From positions 7,378,001-7,442,000 of the forward strand of contig OX442316.1 in the NCBI GenBank assembly GCA_949358305.1: DNA of 64,000 nucleotides. The letters run 5' to 3'. Source of the DNA: Strigamia acuminata. Taxonomy: Eukaryota > Arthropoda > Chilopoda > Geophilomorpha > Linotaeniidae. Positions 62,101 to 64,000 of the stretch are shown here, one piece after another; within the stretch, counting starts at the first letter, position 1, and each line of letters starts with the position of its first letter. The notes beneath the pieces were generated by a model. That model did not search any database, was not told the origin of the DNA, and saw only the letters and a list, made by a program, of their open reading frames with translations. The position numbers and the translations under genes are program-made.

Positions 62101-64000
62101 TGTTGGAACAAGAGGGCGAATTGGTCCGTGACATGTTTACGATAGATGCGTGCGATCTTGCTACCCCAATTACAGCTTCTGGGCTTCATTTACTCGTGGC
62201 TCGGGCTCATTAAGCCGACGGTCCAACACCACATTCAAAAATGGTTTCGTCTTCTCTGCTCGACTAATGAAATTCATGGGTTAAAGGATTAACGTCAGGT
62301 CAGCCTGCTAACTCCTTTTCACGGGAAAGTGACGAATTTAAAGACGAAGGCAATTATCTTGGCATTGACCACCCCGTTTCTTGAATAGGGCTTATCCCCT
62401 GACCGCGGTCAACGAATTTCCCTTCTCACGCTGACAACAGACCGACAGATGTTGTGTGAGAGAACCGTACGAGGGAGTCAGTGTAGGATAATAGACCTCA
62501 GGGGTGTTTCTCTTCTTTATCCATCAGTTGTGGCTTCCAGCAGCGCGTCTGTTCATTGTCTGGCCATCTTTTCACAACTTGATCAATTACATTTTTGCTG
62601 CCTTCTTTCTATTTTTATCCAACTATTTCTTCTAATTCAAATCCCTCTTTTATAGTTTATGGGAGTTTACTGCGTTTCCTTAGTCGAACGTTTAATGCAA
62701 ATTAAGCTGAGTGACTGACAACATGTGTTGGAATTGAATGACTATCTGTGCGTGCGTGGGAGAACGCGGGTTCTCGTGATCTCACCTTTAGTGAAAGCAA
62801 ACTAAGGTGAAAGGAGTTACGAGTATGTGGGGACAAAAACTACAAAGAGGATGCGAAAAAAGGGACAATATACTCCCTAAATGCAGTTCCGTAGTTGTAA
62901 ATAATTCAAAGTGAGTTTAACGGCTCGTAATACTGTCCTCGTGGACCCCTTGCTGTGGAATTTGAGGAATGGTCAGCAGGTCACCTTTAAAAATTTGTTG
63001 ATTGTAAAGACGCGGTGCTAGCTCATCAACAAGCATTGTCGAACGCCTTTTTTCAATTAGTGTAAAGGAAATATTTAATTTATAAGGAGTAAATGTGACT
63101 GATTGGACTAATTTCTCTCCGGAGACATTTTGTGTTGGTCTGCGTTTGCCAGTGTTTTAATTATGGATCTCACGCTCTCAACTCATCACAGAACAGTTAA
63201 TTAAAAGTTTAATGTCAACATTGGGTTTCACGTGTGGCGGGTTGAATTATAGGAGGGAGTAGGGGGGGAAATGATAAAAGGAAAGAACTACAAGTAGAAC
63301 TGCGAAAGAGAAGGGGGACGGGACGAGAACCCCTTCAAAAGTGGATGTTATATTGGGGTTACACTTCTCCATTGTGCTCTATGAATCATTTAACGTCTGC
63401 TGTCAATAAATTAGAAAAACAAAACAAAACATTCTTCTTTCGGTCTAAATTAATCATAAGGGCTTAATTGGATTTTCAGCTAACACAGTTTTGGTAACAA
63501 ATACTTTTTTCTTTTTTTTTAATTCTGTGTGAATTCACATATGTAAAATTTTTCGAAAAGCTGCGATTAATCATTCCAAGTGATGGTAATTATTTTGCAC
63601 ACAAATTCTTGTTTCTTGGCGCATAAGTTTGTGATGGATTGATTTAATTTTGCTTCTCATTTAGGACATATTATTATTATCTTCTGGCATATCTCATTTC
63701 TCAAAACTAATTTAACTGATGAATGGTCTGCAACTGCTGATGCACATTTTGAAACCAACCTAACCGAACAAAAAAATTAATATGTAATAAAAAAAAAGAA
63801 TACATTATAAAAAAAAAAAGGAGCAAAAAAATTTCTGGCAAAAAAAAAAAAAATTAAATTAAAAAAAAAAATTAGATTAAAAAAAAATGCAATGACACTG
63901 CCAATTGAACACCTGTTAAAACAGCACTAAATGGACAAGGCCTTTCCTAGATTGTAGGTTGTAATTGGTTTTCTTTCATCCATCTTCGTACCGACAAGGC
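56151..64000. other. 7.8-kb region without recognised genes
   Basis: No exon with family features was found on either strand; frames at 58696-59013, 60014-60313 and 61917-62189 look random. AT-rich to about 61.3 kb, then noticeably GC-richer and low in simple repeats to about 63.4 kb. A T22 run lies at 60869-60890 and A-rich runs at 63780-63890. It could be the upstream region of a gene beyond the window. Confidence 0.45.

Noticed and set aside
61917-62189. 90-codon minus frame in the GC-richer region
   Set aside because: No signal, motif, splice context or family resemblance; length is expected by chance at higher GC.

Overview
The window is animal nuclear DNA, AT-rich, with many small multi-exon genes. 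Introns are mostly 55-120 bp with GT-AG ends. The gene set points to an arthropod, most likely a crustacean and perhaps a branchiopod such as Daphnia: a CLIP-domain heme peroxidase, a Methuselah-like receptor, a rolling stone homologue, Cys-loop channels with anion-channel-like pores, and a DEG/ENaC channel. The species itself cannot be read from the sequence. Most gene models below were assembled by hand from splice sites and reading frames, so individual exon edges can be off by a few bases.

Layout. 0-0.36 kb: N-terminus of a DEG/ENaC channel (minus), cut by the window edge. 0.7-3.9 kb: a DD3-3-like membrane protein (minus). 4.7-6.9 kb: a complete perforin-2/Mpeg1 gene (plus). 7.3-9.6 kb: two small secreted or membrane proteins of unknown function. 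9.9-10.95 kb: a 1.0-kb mobile element with terminal inverted repeats and a TA target duplication, carrying a gene fragment. 11.0-14.25 kb: a CLIP-domain heme peroxidase (minus). 15.4-27.6 kb: six head-to-tail paralogues of a 12-cysteine, apparently GPI-anchored secreted family that I do not recognise; this is the most interesting system here. 29.0-37.5 kb: a 3.5-kb tandem duplication, each copy holding a Cys-loop channel gene (minus) and a decayed receptor exon, with a broken Ty3/gypsy pol fragment between the copies. 38.3-39.5 kb: an intact Methuselah-like GPCR. 39.5-44.4 kb: dispersed and tandem repeats and a decayed C2-domain gene. 44.5-50.7 kb: a secreted protein of about 22 EGF and two sushi domains, whose middle is a recently amplified exon array. 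50.9-54.7 kb: three small secreted proteins. 55.0-56.15 kb: a rolling stone-like membrane protein. 56.2-64 kb: no gene seen.

The genes do not form one pathway. Several encode secreted or surface proteins with plausible defence or matrix roles (perforin-2, CLIP-peroxidase, EGF/sushi protein, the cysteine-rich family). The region shows much local duplication at every scale, from 21-bp units to 3.5-kb segments and whole-gene arrays.
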